Of a stretch of DNA of 64,000 nt, positions 1 through 8,831 are shown piece after piece. A model generated the notes under the pieces. It was given only the letters and a program-made list of their open reading frames with translations. It made no database searches and had not been told where the DNA came from. The stretch comes from Burkholderia cepacia (GTDB lineage Bacteria; Pseudomonadota; Gammaproteobacteria; Burkholderiales; Burkholderiaceae), in contig NZ_LDWR01000017.1 of assembly GCF_001039005.1 (NCBI RefSeq), forward strand, positions 62,001 through 126,000, in the 5' to 3' direction. Each line of letters starts with the position of its first letter. Positions within the stretch are counted from its first letter, which is position 1. The translations under genes were made by a program, and so were the position numbers.

Positions 1-699
1 CACTGGCCGCCGACCTTCGCCGGCGCGCTGCTCGCCCGTCGCCTCGACGGCGAACTGTTCTGGCGGGTGCGCCACGGCACGCGCGACGAACACGGCATGT
101 CGACAATGCCCGGCTTTGCGGCCACGCTCGACCCGCAAGACACGTGGGCCGTGCTCGACTACCTGAAAGCGCTTTCCGCGGGCAGCGGCGCACGAGCCGA
201 AGGCGCGTGGCCCGTGCCCGTCCCGCTGCCGGCGCTCGACGTGCGCTGCGGCACCGCCGCGCCGCAATCGCTCGAGCACTGGCGCGAAGGCCAGCGCGTG
301 CGCGTCATCGCGCTCGCGCCGGGCACCGCAGCGCCGCCGGAAGACCCGCGCTGGCAGACCCTGCTCGTCACGGCACGCGGCGCATCCGTGCCGCCCGCAA
401 CCGGCACGCGTGCGAACTGCGTCGCGTCGACGCCCGATGCGTGGCTCGCATTCGCGACGATCGCGGGCGTGGCGCCCGAGGCACTCGGCGGCACGCAGTT
501 GCTCGCCGATCGTCGCGGCTGGCTGCGGGCGCGCGCGTTGCCGGGCAGTGCCGGCTGGTCGGACGCCGACCTGCTGTGCCGCTCGGACGCCGCCGCACGG
601 CCGGCCGCAGCGTCGGCGACCGGCGATCCGCTGACCGCGCTGCTGCTGCGCGTCGACACGGAACCCGTCCGCGACGTGCAAGCCGGACTCCCGCATTGA
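1..699 (+). CDS. c-type cytochrome, C-terminal part (5' end outside window)
   Basis: The reading frame is open from the first base, so the start and the CXXCH haem motif lie outside. The first 60 or so residues visible are the end of a cytochrome c domain: the Met-ligand stretch GMSTMPGF followed by a closing helix with TWAVLDYLKA. After it come about 150 residues with no haem motif, which may be a degenerate thioredoxin-like domain, but this is only an impression. It should be an exported electron carrier. The next gene starts 37 bases downstream on the same strand, suggesting an operon with a periplasmic binding protein. Confidence 0.75.
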   Translation, partial: HWPPTFAGALLARRLDGELFWRVRHGTRDEHGMSTMPGFAATLDPQDTWAVLDYLKALSAGSGARAEGAWPVPVPLPALDVRCGTAAPQSLEHWREGQRVRVIALAPGTAAPPEDPRWQTLLVTARGASVPPATGTRANCVASTPDAWLAFATIAGVAPEALGGTQLLADRRGWLRARALPGSAGWSDADLLCRSDAAARPAAASATGDPLTALLLRVDTEPVRDVQAGLPH

Positions 700-736
700 A
701 TTCCCGAACCCTTTCTCCGACCGACCGAACTTCACG

Positions 737-1690
737 ATGAATCCGACCCGACGCCATTTCCTCGCGCAAGCGAGCGCCCTCGCCACGATCGCAGCGGCCC
801 CGGCCGCGCTGCGCGCGCAATCGGGCACACGGCCGCTACTGCGCGCCGGCGACCAGAAAGGCGGGCTGCGCGCGCTGCTCGAAGCGGCGGGCGAACTGAA
901 CGGCCTCGCCTACGACATCGCATGGACCGAGTTCCCGGCCGCCGCGCCGCTCGCCGAAGCGCTGAACGCTGCCGCCGTCGACTGCGGGCCGATCGGCGAC
1001 GCGCCGGTGATCTTCGCGCTCGCGTCGGGCGCACGCATCAAGGTGATCGGCGCAAACCGTTCCGATCCGTACGGCACGGCCGTGCTCGTGCGGCCCGACG
1101 CGGCGCTGAAAAGCGCGGCCGACCTGAAGGGCAAGCGCATCGGCACCACGCGCGGCTCGATCGGCCATTTCGTCACGTTGAAGGCGCTCGACGCGGCCGG
1201 CCTGCCGCCGGACGCCGTGTCGTTCCGCTTCCTGCCGCCGGCCGACACGATGCTCGCGCTCGCGACCGGATCGATCGACGCGTGGGCGACCTGGGAACCC
1301 TATACCGCGCTCGCCGAAACGAGCGGCCGCGCGCGCGTGCTCGTCAACGGCCGCGGGCTGTGGTCGGGCCTCAGCTATGTCGCGGCGACCGACGCGGCGA
1401 TCGCGTCGAAGCGCGACGTATTGCACGATTTCCTGCTGCGCGTCGTGCGCGCGCAGACGTGGTCGTACCGTCATGTCGACGCGTATTCCGCGGCGCTCGC
1501 GCGCATCATCGGCATCCCGCCGGCCGCCGCGAAGCTGCAGTTCGAACGCCGCAACACGCGCTGGTTGCCGATCGACGCGACTGTAATCGCCGGGCAGCAG
1601 CGCACGGCCGACTTCTACCTGAAGGCCGGGCTGCTGCGTCAGCCGCTCGACGTGCGCACGACGTTCGACACCGGCTTCCCGCTCGCGTAA
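737..1690 (+). CDS. SsuA/NrtA-like ABC transporter substrate-binding protein
   Basis: A periplasmic binding protein of about 317 residues in the nitrate/sulfonate/taurine family. The N-terminus is a Tat-like signal (TRRHFLAQAS, then an Ala-rich segment ending near AALRAQ). The middle carries family signatures: a DLKGKRIGTTRGS turn around residue 130, then the FLPPADTMLAL stretch and DAWATWEPY. Substrate cannot be read from sequence. No permease or ATPase gene is in view downstream, so its partners lie upstream of the window or elsewhere. Start chosen at the ATG just after the cytochrome gene because the Tat motif begins there. Confidence 0.85.
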   Translation: MNPTRRHFLAQASALATIAAAPAALRAQSGTRPLLRAGDQKGGLRALLEAAGELNGLAYDIAWTEFPAAAPLAEALNAAAVDCGPIGDAPVIFALASGARIKVIGANRSDPYGTAVLVRPDAALKSAADLKGKRIGTTRGSIGHFVTLKALDAAGLPPDAVSFRFLPPADTMLALATGSIDAWATWEPYTALAETSGRARVLVNGRGLWSGLSYVAATDAAIASKRDVLHDFLLRVVRAQTWSYRHVDAYSAALARIIGIPPAAAKLQFERRNTRWLPIDATVIAGQQRTADFYLKAGLLRQPLDVRTTFDTGFPLA

Positions 1691-1761
1691 CCGGCCGAAC
1701 GGCTTTGGCACGATCTGGCACAATCGCGTTTTGACTATCCACGTCATTCGAAGCCAGCGCC

Positions 1762-2628
1762 ATGCCAGCCATCAGCGAACTTTTCGTCTATCCGATCAAA
1801 TCCTGCGCCGGCGTCGCGCTGTCGCGCGCGCAACTGCTCGAAACGGGCCTTGCCTACGACCGCCACTGGCTGATCACCGATCGCGACGGGCAAATGATCA
1901 CGCAGCGCACGCACCCGCGCCTCGCGCTGATCCGCACCGCGCTCGACAGCGATGCGCTTGTGCTGAACGCGCCGGGCATGCGCGAGATCCGCACGCCGCT
2001 CGACGGCGACGCGTCGCCCGCCACGCCGAAAATGGCCGCGACCGTCTGGCGCGACACCGTCGACGCGATCGACACGGGTGCCGAAACAGCCGCGTGGCTC
2101 ACCGAATTCCTCGGCACGCCTGCGAAGCTCGCCCGCTTCGGGGCTGACGCGCGCCGCGGCTGCGACCACAAATGGACCGGCGAGATCGATACGCACACGC
2201 AGTTCGCCGATGCTTATCCGCTGCTCGTGATCGGCCAGTCGTCGCTCGACGACCTGAACGCGCGGCTCGCCGCGAAAGGCGCGCCGGCGATTCCGATGAA
2301 CCGCTTCCGCCCGAACATCGTCGTGTCGGATCTCGATGCGTACGAAGAGGATTTCGTCGAACACCTCGATACCGAGGGTGCGACGCCTGTGCGGCTGCGC
2401 CTCGTGAAGCTGTGCACGCGCTGCCCGATGCCGACGATCGACCAGGCCACCGCCGCACCCGATCCGGCGTGGCCGCACGAGCCGACCGACACGATGCAGA
2501 CCTATCGCGCGAATCCGAATTACGAAGGCGCGCTGACGTTCGGCATCAACGCGATCGTCATCGCAGGCGCGGGCGCGTGGCTCGAAATCGGCCAGCCGCT
2601 CGAAGTGGAGATCGGGTTCGGCGATTAG
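1762..2628 (+). CDS. MOSC domain protein (MARC/YcbX-type)
   Basis: A 288-residue protein with an N-terminal MOSC beta-barrel domain (ISELFVYPIKSCAG at the start, typical of the family) and a C-terminal MOSC domain. The KLCTRCPMPTIDQ segment near residues 215-227 holds the Cys expected to bind the molybdenum of Moco. Members reduce N-hydroxylated bases and similar compounds. Unlike E. coli YcbX it ends without a ferredoxin domain, so it must take electrons from a separate partner. Sits 71 bases after the binding-protein gene; whether co-transcribed is not clear. Confidence 0.88.
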   Translation: MPAISELFVYPIKSCAGVALSRAQLLETGLAYDRHWLITDRDGQMITQRTHPRLALIRTALDSDALVLNAPGMREIRTPLDGDASPATPKMAATVWRDTVDAIDTGAETAAWLTEFLGTPAKLARFGADARRGCDHKWTGEIDTHTQFADAYPLLVIGQSSLDDLNARLAAKGAPAIPMNRFRPNIVVSDLDAYEEDFVEHLDTEGATPVRLRLVKLCTRCPMPTIDQATAAPDPAWPHEPTDTMQTYRANPNYEGALTFGINAIVIAGAGAWLEIGQPLEVEIGFGD

Positions 2629-2750
2629 ACAATCGCGAACCCGCATGAATGGCGCAATGCGCTGAATCGGAAGGCGGCGCATGCGATCGTTTACCGCAAT
2701 GCGCCACCGGATTCGATTTCAGATAATGCGCCGATTGATTTCTGCTGGAA

Positions 2751-3239
2751 TCAGAATTCCGTGATCTTTGCGTCGCTCACCGTGATCTTTTCTTCCGGAT
2801 TTTGGGGATCGACGCTCGTATAGCTGGCCGTTCCGGTTTTCGAACCCTGCGGAATAAGGGAAGACAAATCCAGCACCGGAAACAATGCCGGCGGGATGCC
2901 ATGGTACTTGCTGACGGGAATGATCCCGCCGACGTAACCATGCACGTGCAGCAAAAGCGACCGTACCAGAAGAGCGGACGCGCTTTCCTCTTCCTTTGAC
3001 GGGAAGTAGGTATAGTTTCCGCCGATCGTGATTCTGGTCACGTTATTGGGTCGATGGGTCCAGACAATCGTGCCGGAGCCTTGCAGCGAGCCCGACGGAT
3101 GATCCAGTTCCGGGTGGAATGCGGCGGCAAAGTGGATGGTCGGCGCATGCCCCTTTCCTGACGTGACCTGCCCACCGCTGATTCTGAATCGTTTGACGAA
3201 AATCTCCGGCAGAACTTCTTCATCGAGTGTCGTGGCCAT
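2751..3239 (-). CDS. Hypothetical protein in a lower-GC island
   Basis: About 162 residues from the ATG at 3239 (MATTLDEEVLPEIF), which has a GAGG-type ribosome site; an in-frame ATG 13 codons upstream (3278) lacks a well-placed site. No signal peptide or membrane segment. The protein looks like a soluble beta-rich domain, with many Thr/Ser/Gly and ending SDAKITEF. I do not recognise the family. The gene and its flanks (about 2640-3510) are clearly poorer in GC than the neighbours and use AT-ending codons, a sign of lateral acquisition. Confidence 0.6.
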   Translation of the reverse strand: MATTLDEEVLPEIFVKRFRISGGQVTSGKGHAPTIHFAAAFHPELDHPSGSLQGSGTIVWTHRPNNVTRITIGGNYTYFPSKEEESASALLVRSLLLHVHGYVGGIIPVSKYHGIPPALFPVLDLSSLIPQGSKTGTASYTSVDPQNPEEKITVSDAKITEF

Positions 3240-3512
3240 GGCCTTGCCCTCACTTAATTGTGGAAAATTACGATTCATCCCTGAATTAACGAGACGAAGC
3301 CGTGCATTGAACGGCTGATTCAGCTTAGGTCGGATAATCGGAATTTGTAGCTGTTATAAATAGCAGCATGTCACGAGATTATAAAAATACTCAATTCCAT
3401 TATTGTATTTTTCGATTTTATAAAATCTCGCGGCTGTGCATAATGGCGCAGATAATCACCTGCCCTCCGCATATCCACCGTCTCCCCGGGAAACACATTC
3501 CGAAATGTGTAT

Positions 3513-4913
3513 CTAAAGGCTGATCGGCAGCGCCACCGTGACAATCAACCCGCCGCCGCTCGCATCGGCCAGCGCCACCGTGCCCTGGTGCACGCGTGCG
3601 ATCTCCCGCACGATCGACAGCCCGAGCCCCGTCCCTTCGACCGTCTGCGTCTTGCTGCCGCGATGGAAGCGCTCGAACACCGCGTCGCGCTCGTCGGCCG
3701 GAATGCCCGGCCCGTTGTCGATCACGTCGAGCCGTGCATGCTCGCCGTCGCGCGACACGCGCACCGTGATCACCGCGCGGTCGCCCGCATAGCGGATCGC
3801 GTTGTCGATCAGGTTGCCGATCATTTCGCCGAGCAGGTCGGACTGCCCGTGCACGTCGACGTCGGCCTCGTGTTCGAAGCCGAGATCGATGTCGCGCGCG
3901 CGTGCGACGGGCGACCAGTCGAGCGTCACGCTGCGCGCGAGCCGGTGCAGTTCGACCGACTTGCGCGCGACCGCGTGGCCGCTGTCCGAATCGAGCCGCG
4001 ACAGCGACAGCAATTGCTGGACGATCTTCGCGGCCTGCCGCACCGCGCCGTTCGCGCGCCGCAGGTGTGCGTTCGCGCGCGGCTGCTCGTCGGGCCGCAG
4101 CGCGAGCTCGACGCCGGCCTGCACGGCCGCGAGCGGCGTCTTCAGTTGATGCGCCGCATCCGCGAAGAAGCGGCGCCGCGCGACCTGCATGCGCTGCGTG
4201 CGGCCGATGTACTGGTTGATCGAATCGACGAGCGGCGTCAGCTCGCTCGGCATCGCACCCGTGTCGAGCGGCGTCGTGTCGTCCTCGCTGCGCGCGGCGA
4301 CCGTCGCCGACAGCCGGTTCAGCGGCCGCAACCCGCGCCCGACGCCGAGCCATACGATCCCGAGCGCGAGCACGACGAGCAGCCCTTCCTGCAGCAGCGA
4401 ACCGACCAGGATCTCGCGGGCGAGCGCCTGGCGCGCCTCGATCGTCTCGCCGACCATCACCCATACGATGCGCGACTGCGCGGTCGGCACGTCATGCACC
4501 GGAATGCGCAGCGCGGCCATCCGCAACTGCTCGCCGCGATAGACGACGTCGTAGTAACGCGTGACGAACAGCGCGCCGTCGCCCGCGTCGCGCCCCTGCG
4601 GCAGCGGCAGATCCGGGTAGCCGGTGATCGTGTGGCCGTTGTCTTCGCGGATCAGGTAGTAGATCTTGCCGCCGTCGCTCGATTCGAGCATTTCGAGCGC
4701 GAGATACGGCAGGTCGACCTCGATTTCACCGTCGTTGAGCCGCACGCCTTCGCGGATCGACTTCAGCGACGACGACAGCGTGCGGTCGAACGCGACGTGC
4801 GCGGCGCTCATCGCGCGCTGGTACGTGAGCCACGAGTCGAGCGCGAGCAGGCCGAGCAGCGGCAGCAGCAGCCACAGCGCGACCTGGGTGCGCAGATTAG
4901 GGCGGGTCAACAT
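3513..4913 (-). CDS. TctE-like sensor histidine kinase
   Basis: An inner-membrane kinase of about 466 residues, starting at MLTRPNLRTQV; a longer reading frame upstream covers an intergenic repeat and is unlikely to be translated. Membrane helix near residues 10-30, periplasmic two-component sensor N-terminal domain (DSWLTYQRAM onwards), second helix near 165-185, HAMP, then HisKA with phospho-acceptor His in FFADAAHQLKTPL and a HATPase domain (NLIDNAIRYA, DNGPGIP, GTGLGLSIV). TctE/BctE relatives sense tricarboxylates, but no tctCBA transporter is adjacent here. It follows its response regulator by 79 bases. Confidence 0.9.
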   Translation of the reverse strand: MLTRPNLRTQVALWLLLPLLGLLALDSWLTYQRAMSAAHVAFDRTLSSSLKSIREGVRLNDGEIEVDLPYLALEMLESSDGGKIYYLIREDNGHTITGYPDLPLPQGRDAGDGALFVTRYYDVVYRGEQLRMAALRIPVHDVPTAQSRIVWVMVGETIEARQALAREILVGSLLQEGLLVVLALGIVWLGVGRGLRPLNRLSATVAARSEDDTTPLDTGAMPSELTPLVDSINQYIGRTQRMQVARRRFFADAAHQLKTPLAAVQAGVELALRPDEQPRANAHLRRANGAVRQAAKIVQQLLSLSRLDSDSGHAVARKSVELHRLARSVTLDWSPVARARDIDLGFEHEADVDVHGQSDLLGEMIGNLIDNAIRYAGDRAVITVRVSRDGEHARLDVIDNGPGIPADERDAVFERFHRGSKTQTVEGTGLGLSIVREIARVHQGTVALADASGGGLIVTVALPISL

Positions 4914-4992
4914 GCCTCCCGCCGGGCCGCCCCAAGGAAGGCATGCGCCCCCTTGAGGGGTAGCGAACAAGAGTGAGAGTGGCGGCAGTCAC
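4914..4992 (-). repeat. Structured GC-rich gap between response regulator and kinase
   Basis: In the transcript sense the gap holds CCCCTCAAGGGG, a perfect small hairpin, and flanking GCCGCC and GGGCGGC blocks able to pair over about 60 bases. It looks like the GC-rich intergenic elements scattered through Burkholderia genomes. It may set the ratio of the two products or be neutral; seen in sequence, function inferred. Confidence 0.4.
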
Positions 4993-5664
4993 TCATACGG
5001 CCTTCGCTTCCAGCAGATATCCGAGCCCGCGCAACGTGACGATCGCGACGCCCGTGTTCTCGAGCTTCTTCCTCAGCCGGTACACGTAGATTTCGATCGC
5101 GTCGGCGTTGACCGACTCGTCGAGCCCGAAGATCTTCTCCGACAGCGTTTCCTTGTTGATCGCGCGGCCATTGCGCAGGATCAGCACCTCGAGCACCGAG
5201 CGTTCACGCGGCGTGAGCGACAGCGGTTCACCCGCGAGGTGGAAGCTGCGGTCGATACTGTCATACGAAAGCGGCCCGCATTCGACCCGCGAATGCTCGT
5301 GGCCGAGGCTGCGCCGGATCAGCGCGCGGGCGCGGGCCTCCAGTTCGGTCAGCTCGAACGGCTTCGCGAGATAGTCGTCGGCACCGAGATCGAGCCCCTT
5401 CACGCGGTCCTCGACCGACCCGTGCGCGGTGAGGATCAGCACCGGCACCGGATTGCGGCGCGCGCGCAGCCGCCGCAGCACTTCCAGCCCGTCGAGCTTC
5501 GGCAGCCCGAGATCGAGGATCACCAGCGCGTAATCCTGCGTGCGCAGCACGTGGTCCGCCGCCTCCCCGTCCGCCATGTGATCGACCGCGAAGCGCGCGG
5601 CGCTCAGCGCGTCGTTCAGCGACTGGGCCAGGTTCGGGTTGTCTTCGACGAGCAGCACACGCAT
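4993..5664 (-). CDS. OmpR-family response regulator (TctD/QseB-like)
   Basis: A 223-residue two-domain regulator. The receiver has the acidic pair (LLVEDNPN), phospho-acceptor Asp in VILDLGLPKLDG near residue 51, and the conserved Lys in DDYLAKPFE. The C-terminal winged helix (RERSVLEVLILRNGRAINKETL to VYRLRKKLE) binds DNA. It is the first gene of a two-gene unit with the downstream sensor kinase, so kinase-regulator pairing is secure. Target genes are not evident from the neighbourhood. Confidence 0.93.
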   Translation of the reverse strand: MRVLLVEDNPNLAQSLNDALSAARFAVDHMADGEAADHVLRTQDYALVILDLGLPKLDGLEVLRRLRARRNPVPVLILTAHGSVEDRVKGLDLGADDYLAKPFELTELEARARALIRRSLGHEHSRVECGPLSYDSIDRSFHLAGEPLSLTPRERSVLEVLILRNGRAINKETLSEKIFGLDESVNADAIEIYVYRLRKKLENTGVAIVTLRGLGYLLEAKAV

Positions 5665-5788
5665 GGGGAATCCGGTAAGGTCAGCGACAGGCCGCTACAT
5701 TACATGATCCTTTCCGTTTCGACGCCTCGCGGAAACACCTGTTGCACCGCGCCCGCGAACCCGCGCCGCGCGGTCCGGTCGACATCGC

Positions 5789-7024
5789 TCATCGCTCGGG
5801 CGCGCGACGGCTCCCCGTCGCGAAACGCGAACCGTCGGTCACGCGACGTTCGCGAAGGCCAACGGCCACCGCGACGAACGCGACGCTCGCACCGACCGTG
5901 ACGACAATCATCGGGCGGGCGGTGCCGTCCGACAGCCACGCCAGCACGCCGCCGCACGCGGCCGTGATCGCCATCTGGATAAAGAAGAAAAGCCCGGACG
6001 CCGTGCCGGCGATTTTCGTGTACGGCTGCATCACCGCAAACTGGCAGGCCGGAATCGCAATCCCGACGGCAATCATCACGACGAACATCGGCACGACGAG
6101 GGCCGTCACCGCCGTGGGGGCGATCGCACCGCCCGCCCACAACACCGCGGCGCCGACCAGATTGACGCCTGCCGCCGCGACGATGACCGCATCGGCTTCC
6201 CAGCGGCCGCTGGTCCGCGCGAACAGGCTCGAACCGATCAGGTAACCGAGCACGGTCAGGCCGAAGATCGCCGCATAGACCGGGCCGGACACGCCCATTT
6301 GCCGCTGGAACAGCGTCGACGATTCCGCGATGAACGGATAGTACGTGCAGTAAGCGAAGCTGATGGCCAGCGAATAGCGCAGGAAACGGCGCTCGCGCAG
6401 CAGGCCGGCATACGTCCGCAAGAGCCCGCGGCCCGGCACCGGCCGTGCGTCGTATTCGCGGGTCTCGGGCAGGTAGCGCAGCACCATCGCCGTCGCGATC
6501 AACCCGCCCGCCGCGAGACACCCGAACACCCCGCGCCAGCCGAACCACTCGGCGACCGCGCTGCCGGCCAGCGGCGCAATTACCGGCGACAACGCCATGC
6601 CGGCCGAGATACGACCCAGCATCGTGGCCTGCATCGCGGTCGGAAAGCGCTCGCGCACGATGACGCGTCCGATCACCGTTCCGCTGCAGCCGCCCAGCGC
6701 CTGGAAGATACGTGCGGCGATGATCGCCGGGATGCCCGTCGACAACGCGCAGGCAACGCTCGCGATTACGTAGATGCACAGTCCGCCGACGAGTACGGGA
6801 CGGCGTCCGTACCGATCGGACAACGGCCCCGACACCAGCATCGACAGCGCATAGCCAACCATGTAGAGCGTCAGCGTGAGCTGCAACTGGGCATCGGTGC
6901 CGTGCAACGCGTCGGCCATCGCGGGCAGCGACGGCAGGTAGGCATCGATCGTGACCCGCGGCAGGCACACGACGAGCATCAACAGGAACAGCCAGCCCCA
7001 CTGGGGCAATAAACGCGTCTTCAT
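5789..7024 (-). CDS. Bcr/CflA-family MFS drug efflux transporter
   Basis: A 411-residue, twelve-helix inner-membrane antiporter. The motif between helices 2 and 3 reads GPLSDRYGRRPVL, and the N-terminus with an LPSLPAMADAL stretch is typical of Bcr/CflA efflux proteins (bicyclomycin, chloramphenicol and others). It diverges from a MocR-type regulator 102 bases away whose probable binding repeats lie in the shared promoter region, so the regulator may control it. Real substrate unknown. Confidence 0.88.
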   Translation of the reverse strand: MKTRLLPQWGWLFLLMLVVCLPRVTIDAYLPSLPAMADALHGTDAQLQLTLTLYMVGYALSMLVSGPLSDRYGRRPVLVGGLCIYVIASVACALSTGIPAIIAARIFQALGGCSGTVIGRVIVRERFPTAMQATMLGRISAGMALSPVIAPLAGSAVAEWFGWRGVFGCLAAGGLIATAMVLRYLPETREYDARPVPGRGLLRTYAGLLRERRFLRYSLAISFAYCTYYPFIAESSTLFQRQMGVSGPVYAAIFGLTVLGYLIGSSLFARTSGRWEADAVIVAAAGVNLVGAAVLWAGGAIAPTAVTALVVPMFVVMIAVGIAIPACQFAVMQPYTKIAGTASGLFFFIQMAITAACGGVLAWLSDGTARPMIVVTVGASVAFVAVAVGLRERRVTDGSRFATGSRRAPER

Positions 7025-7094
7025 GCGGTGAGTCCGTCTTCGGTCGGATGGAGGTGGTCGACAGCAATCTAAGGGGAAAGTGATATAAGCTGAA

Positions 7095-7124
7095 GGACCA
7101 TTAAATCGAACATCGACTGGACCA
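7095..7124. promoter_or_regulatory. Direct repeat GGACCA x2, probable MocR-type operator
   Basis: GGACCA occurs at 7095-7100 and again at 7119-7124, exactly 24 bases apart, just before the start codon of the GntR/aminotransferase regulator. MocR proteins are known to bind widely spaced direct repeats. A TATAAG -10-like box lies at 7084-7089. The layout suggests autoregulation; control of the divergent efflux gene is inference. Confidence 0.4.
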
Positions 7125-7126
7125 CT

Positions 7127-8614
7127 ATGCCGCGAGGCAAAGCCGCGATTCCGCTTGATCTGCCGCGCCCTTCCGGGCTGTCGACCGGCAGCCCGCAGTC
7201 GAAGCAGGCGTGCATTGCCGACGCGATTCGCGACGCGATCCTGAAGCGCCTGCTACCCGGCGACAGCCCGCTGCCGTCCAGCCGGACGCTTGCCGCGCGC
7301 TGGAGCGTCGCGCGGGGAACCGTCGAAGCGGCGTACGACCTGCTGGGCTCCGAGGGCTACATTGCGCGCACGCGCGGCTCCGGGTCGCGGGTCTGCGCGA
7401 TGGTGCCGGACAGCTATCTGCGCGCGGCCGCGCAGTCGCGCCACAGCGGCGCCAATCGCCCCGACGCGCCGCGCGCGTCGGCGGGTGCAACGGACACGGC
7501 CGAGCCGGAACATGGCGTGCGTCCCGGCGTCCCGTTCGTCGCGCGGCTCGCCGATCCCGGCCTGCTGCCGATGCAGCAATGGAAGAAGGCGCTCGGCGCG
7601 AGCCTGCTCGCCGCGACGGCGAACGACCTCGGGGCGACGCCGTCGCAAGGCGTCGAAAGCCTGCGCGTCGAAATCGCCGCGTACCTGCGGGAATACCGCG
7701 GCATTCCGTGCGAAGCCGGCGACATCTTCATCACGACCGGCATCCGGCATTCGATCGATCTCGTCGCGCGAACGGTGCTCGCGCCCGGCTCGACGGTACT
7801 GATGGAAGATCCGGGTTATGCGTCGGCCTGGCAGATTTTCACGATCGCGGGCGCGACCGTGATCGACGTGCCGGTCGATCGGGAAGGGATCGACACGGTA
7901 TCGCTGGATCGCCATCCGGATGCGCGCGCGGCATACGTGACGCCCGCCCATCAGGCACCGCTCGGCGTCACGATGTCGGTGTCGCGCCGGCTCGAACTGC
8001 TCGACTGGGCGCAGCGCAACCGGGCATGGATCATCGAGGACGACTACGACGGCGAATTCAGTTACCAGACCGCCCCGCTGCCCGCGCTGAAATCGCTCGA
8101 CGCATGCGATCGCGTGATCTACTGCGGCTCGTTCAACAAGACGCTGTTCTCGGGGCTGCGCATCGGCTTCATGGTCGTGCCGACGGAACTACGGCCGATG
8201 CTGTCGGCCGTGTGGCACGCGACCGCACGCTCCGTCGGCGTGGCGCCGCAGCTTGCGCTGGCCCGCTTCATCGCGCACGGCGATTTCGCGAAGCACCTGC
8301 GTGCCAGCCGCCACGCGTACCGCCAGCGGCGCGACATCGTGCTCGACCAGTTGGCGAAGCACGCCGGCGGACGGTACACGGTGTCGGGCGAGCACGCGGG
8401 ATTTCATTTCGTGCTGTGGCTGCCACCCGGGATGGACGACGCATCGTACGTCGCGCAGGCGCACGCGGCCGGCGTCGCGCTGCAGGCAATCCGCGGATTC
8501 TGCCGAAGCGCCGAGTGCGAAGCGGGTGTCGTCGTCGGCTATTCGGCATTGACGGCCGCGCACGCGCGGCACGGCGGCCGGATCCTCGGAAAGCTGCTGG
8601 CGCAATCCACATAG
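7127..8614 (+). CDS. MocR/PdxR-type GntR regulator with aminotransferase domain
   Basis: A 495-residue fusion. Residues about 30-95 form a GntR winged helix (RDAILKRLLPGDSPLPSSRTLAARWSVARGT). Residues 130 onwards are a fold-type I aminotransferase domain with PLP-contact segments TTGIRHSIDL, EDDYDGEFSY and the Schiff-base Lys in GSFNKTLFSGLRIGF. Such proteins use PLP or an amino-compound adduct as effector. Divergent from the MFS gene. No pdxST or amino-acid pathway gene is adjacent, so PdxR function proper is not supported. Confidence 0.9.
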   Translation: MPRGKAAIPLDLPRPSGLSTGSPQSKQACIADAIRDAILKRLLPGDSPLPSSRTLAARWSVARGTVEAAYDLLGSEGYIARTRGSGSRVCAMVPDSYLRAAAQSRHSGANRPDAPRASAGATDTAEPEHGVRPGVPFVARLADPGLLPMQQWKKALGASLLAATANDLGATPSQGVESLRVEIAAYLREYRGIPCEAGDIFITTGIRHSIDLVARTVLAPGSTVLMEDPGYASAWQIFTIAGATVIDVPVDREGIDTVSLDRHPDARAAYVTPAHQAPLGVTMSVSRRLELLDWAQRNRAWIIEDDYDGEFSYQTAPLPALKSLDACDRVIYCGSFNKTLFSGLRIGFMVVPTELRPMLSAVWHATARSVGVAPQLALARFIAHGDFAKHLRASRHAYRQRRDIVLDQLAKHAGGRYTVSGEHAGFHFVLWLPPGMDDASYVAQAHAAGVALQAIRGFCRSAECEAGVVVGYSALTAAHARHGGRILGKLLAQST

Positions 8615-8831
8615 CCGTCTTCGGCATCGTTGCCGCGCCTGACGGCAACGCACTTCCTTCCCTTTTCAAACCGTGACGCGCGCCGCGAAAACCGCGGCCG
8701 CCGTCGTTTCGACCTCGGGAAATCCATGACACAAAGGACGCGATTGTGAACGGAAATGAAAGCAGGCTGAAAGTGCCTCGCAATTAACATCCGCGTCACT
8801 CGAACAACACCGATACGTACTGGAGGAAGAC

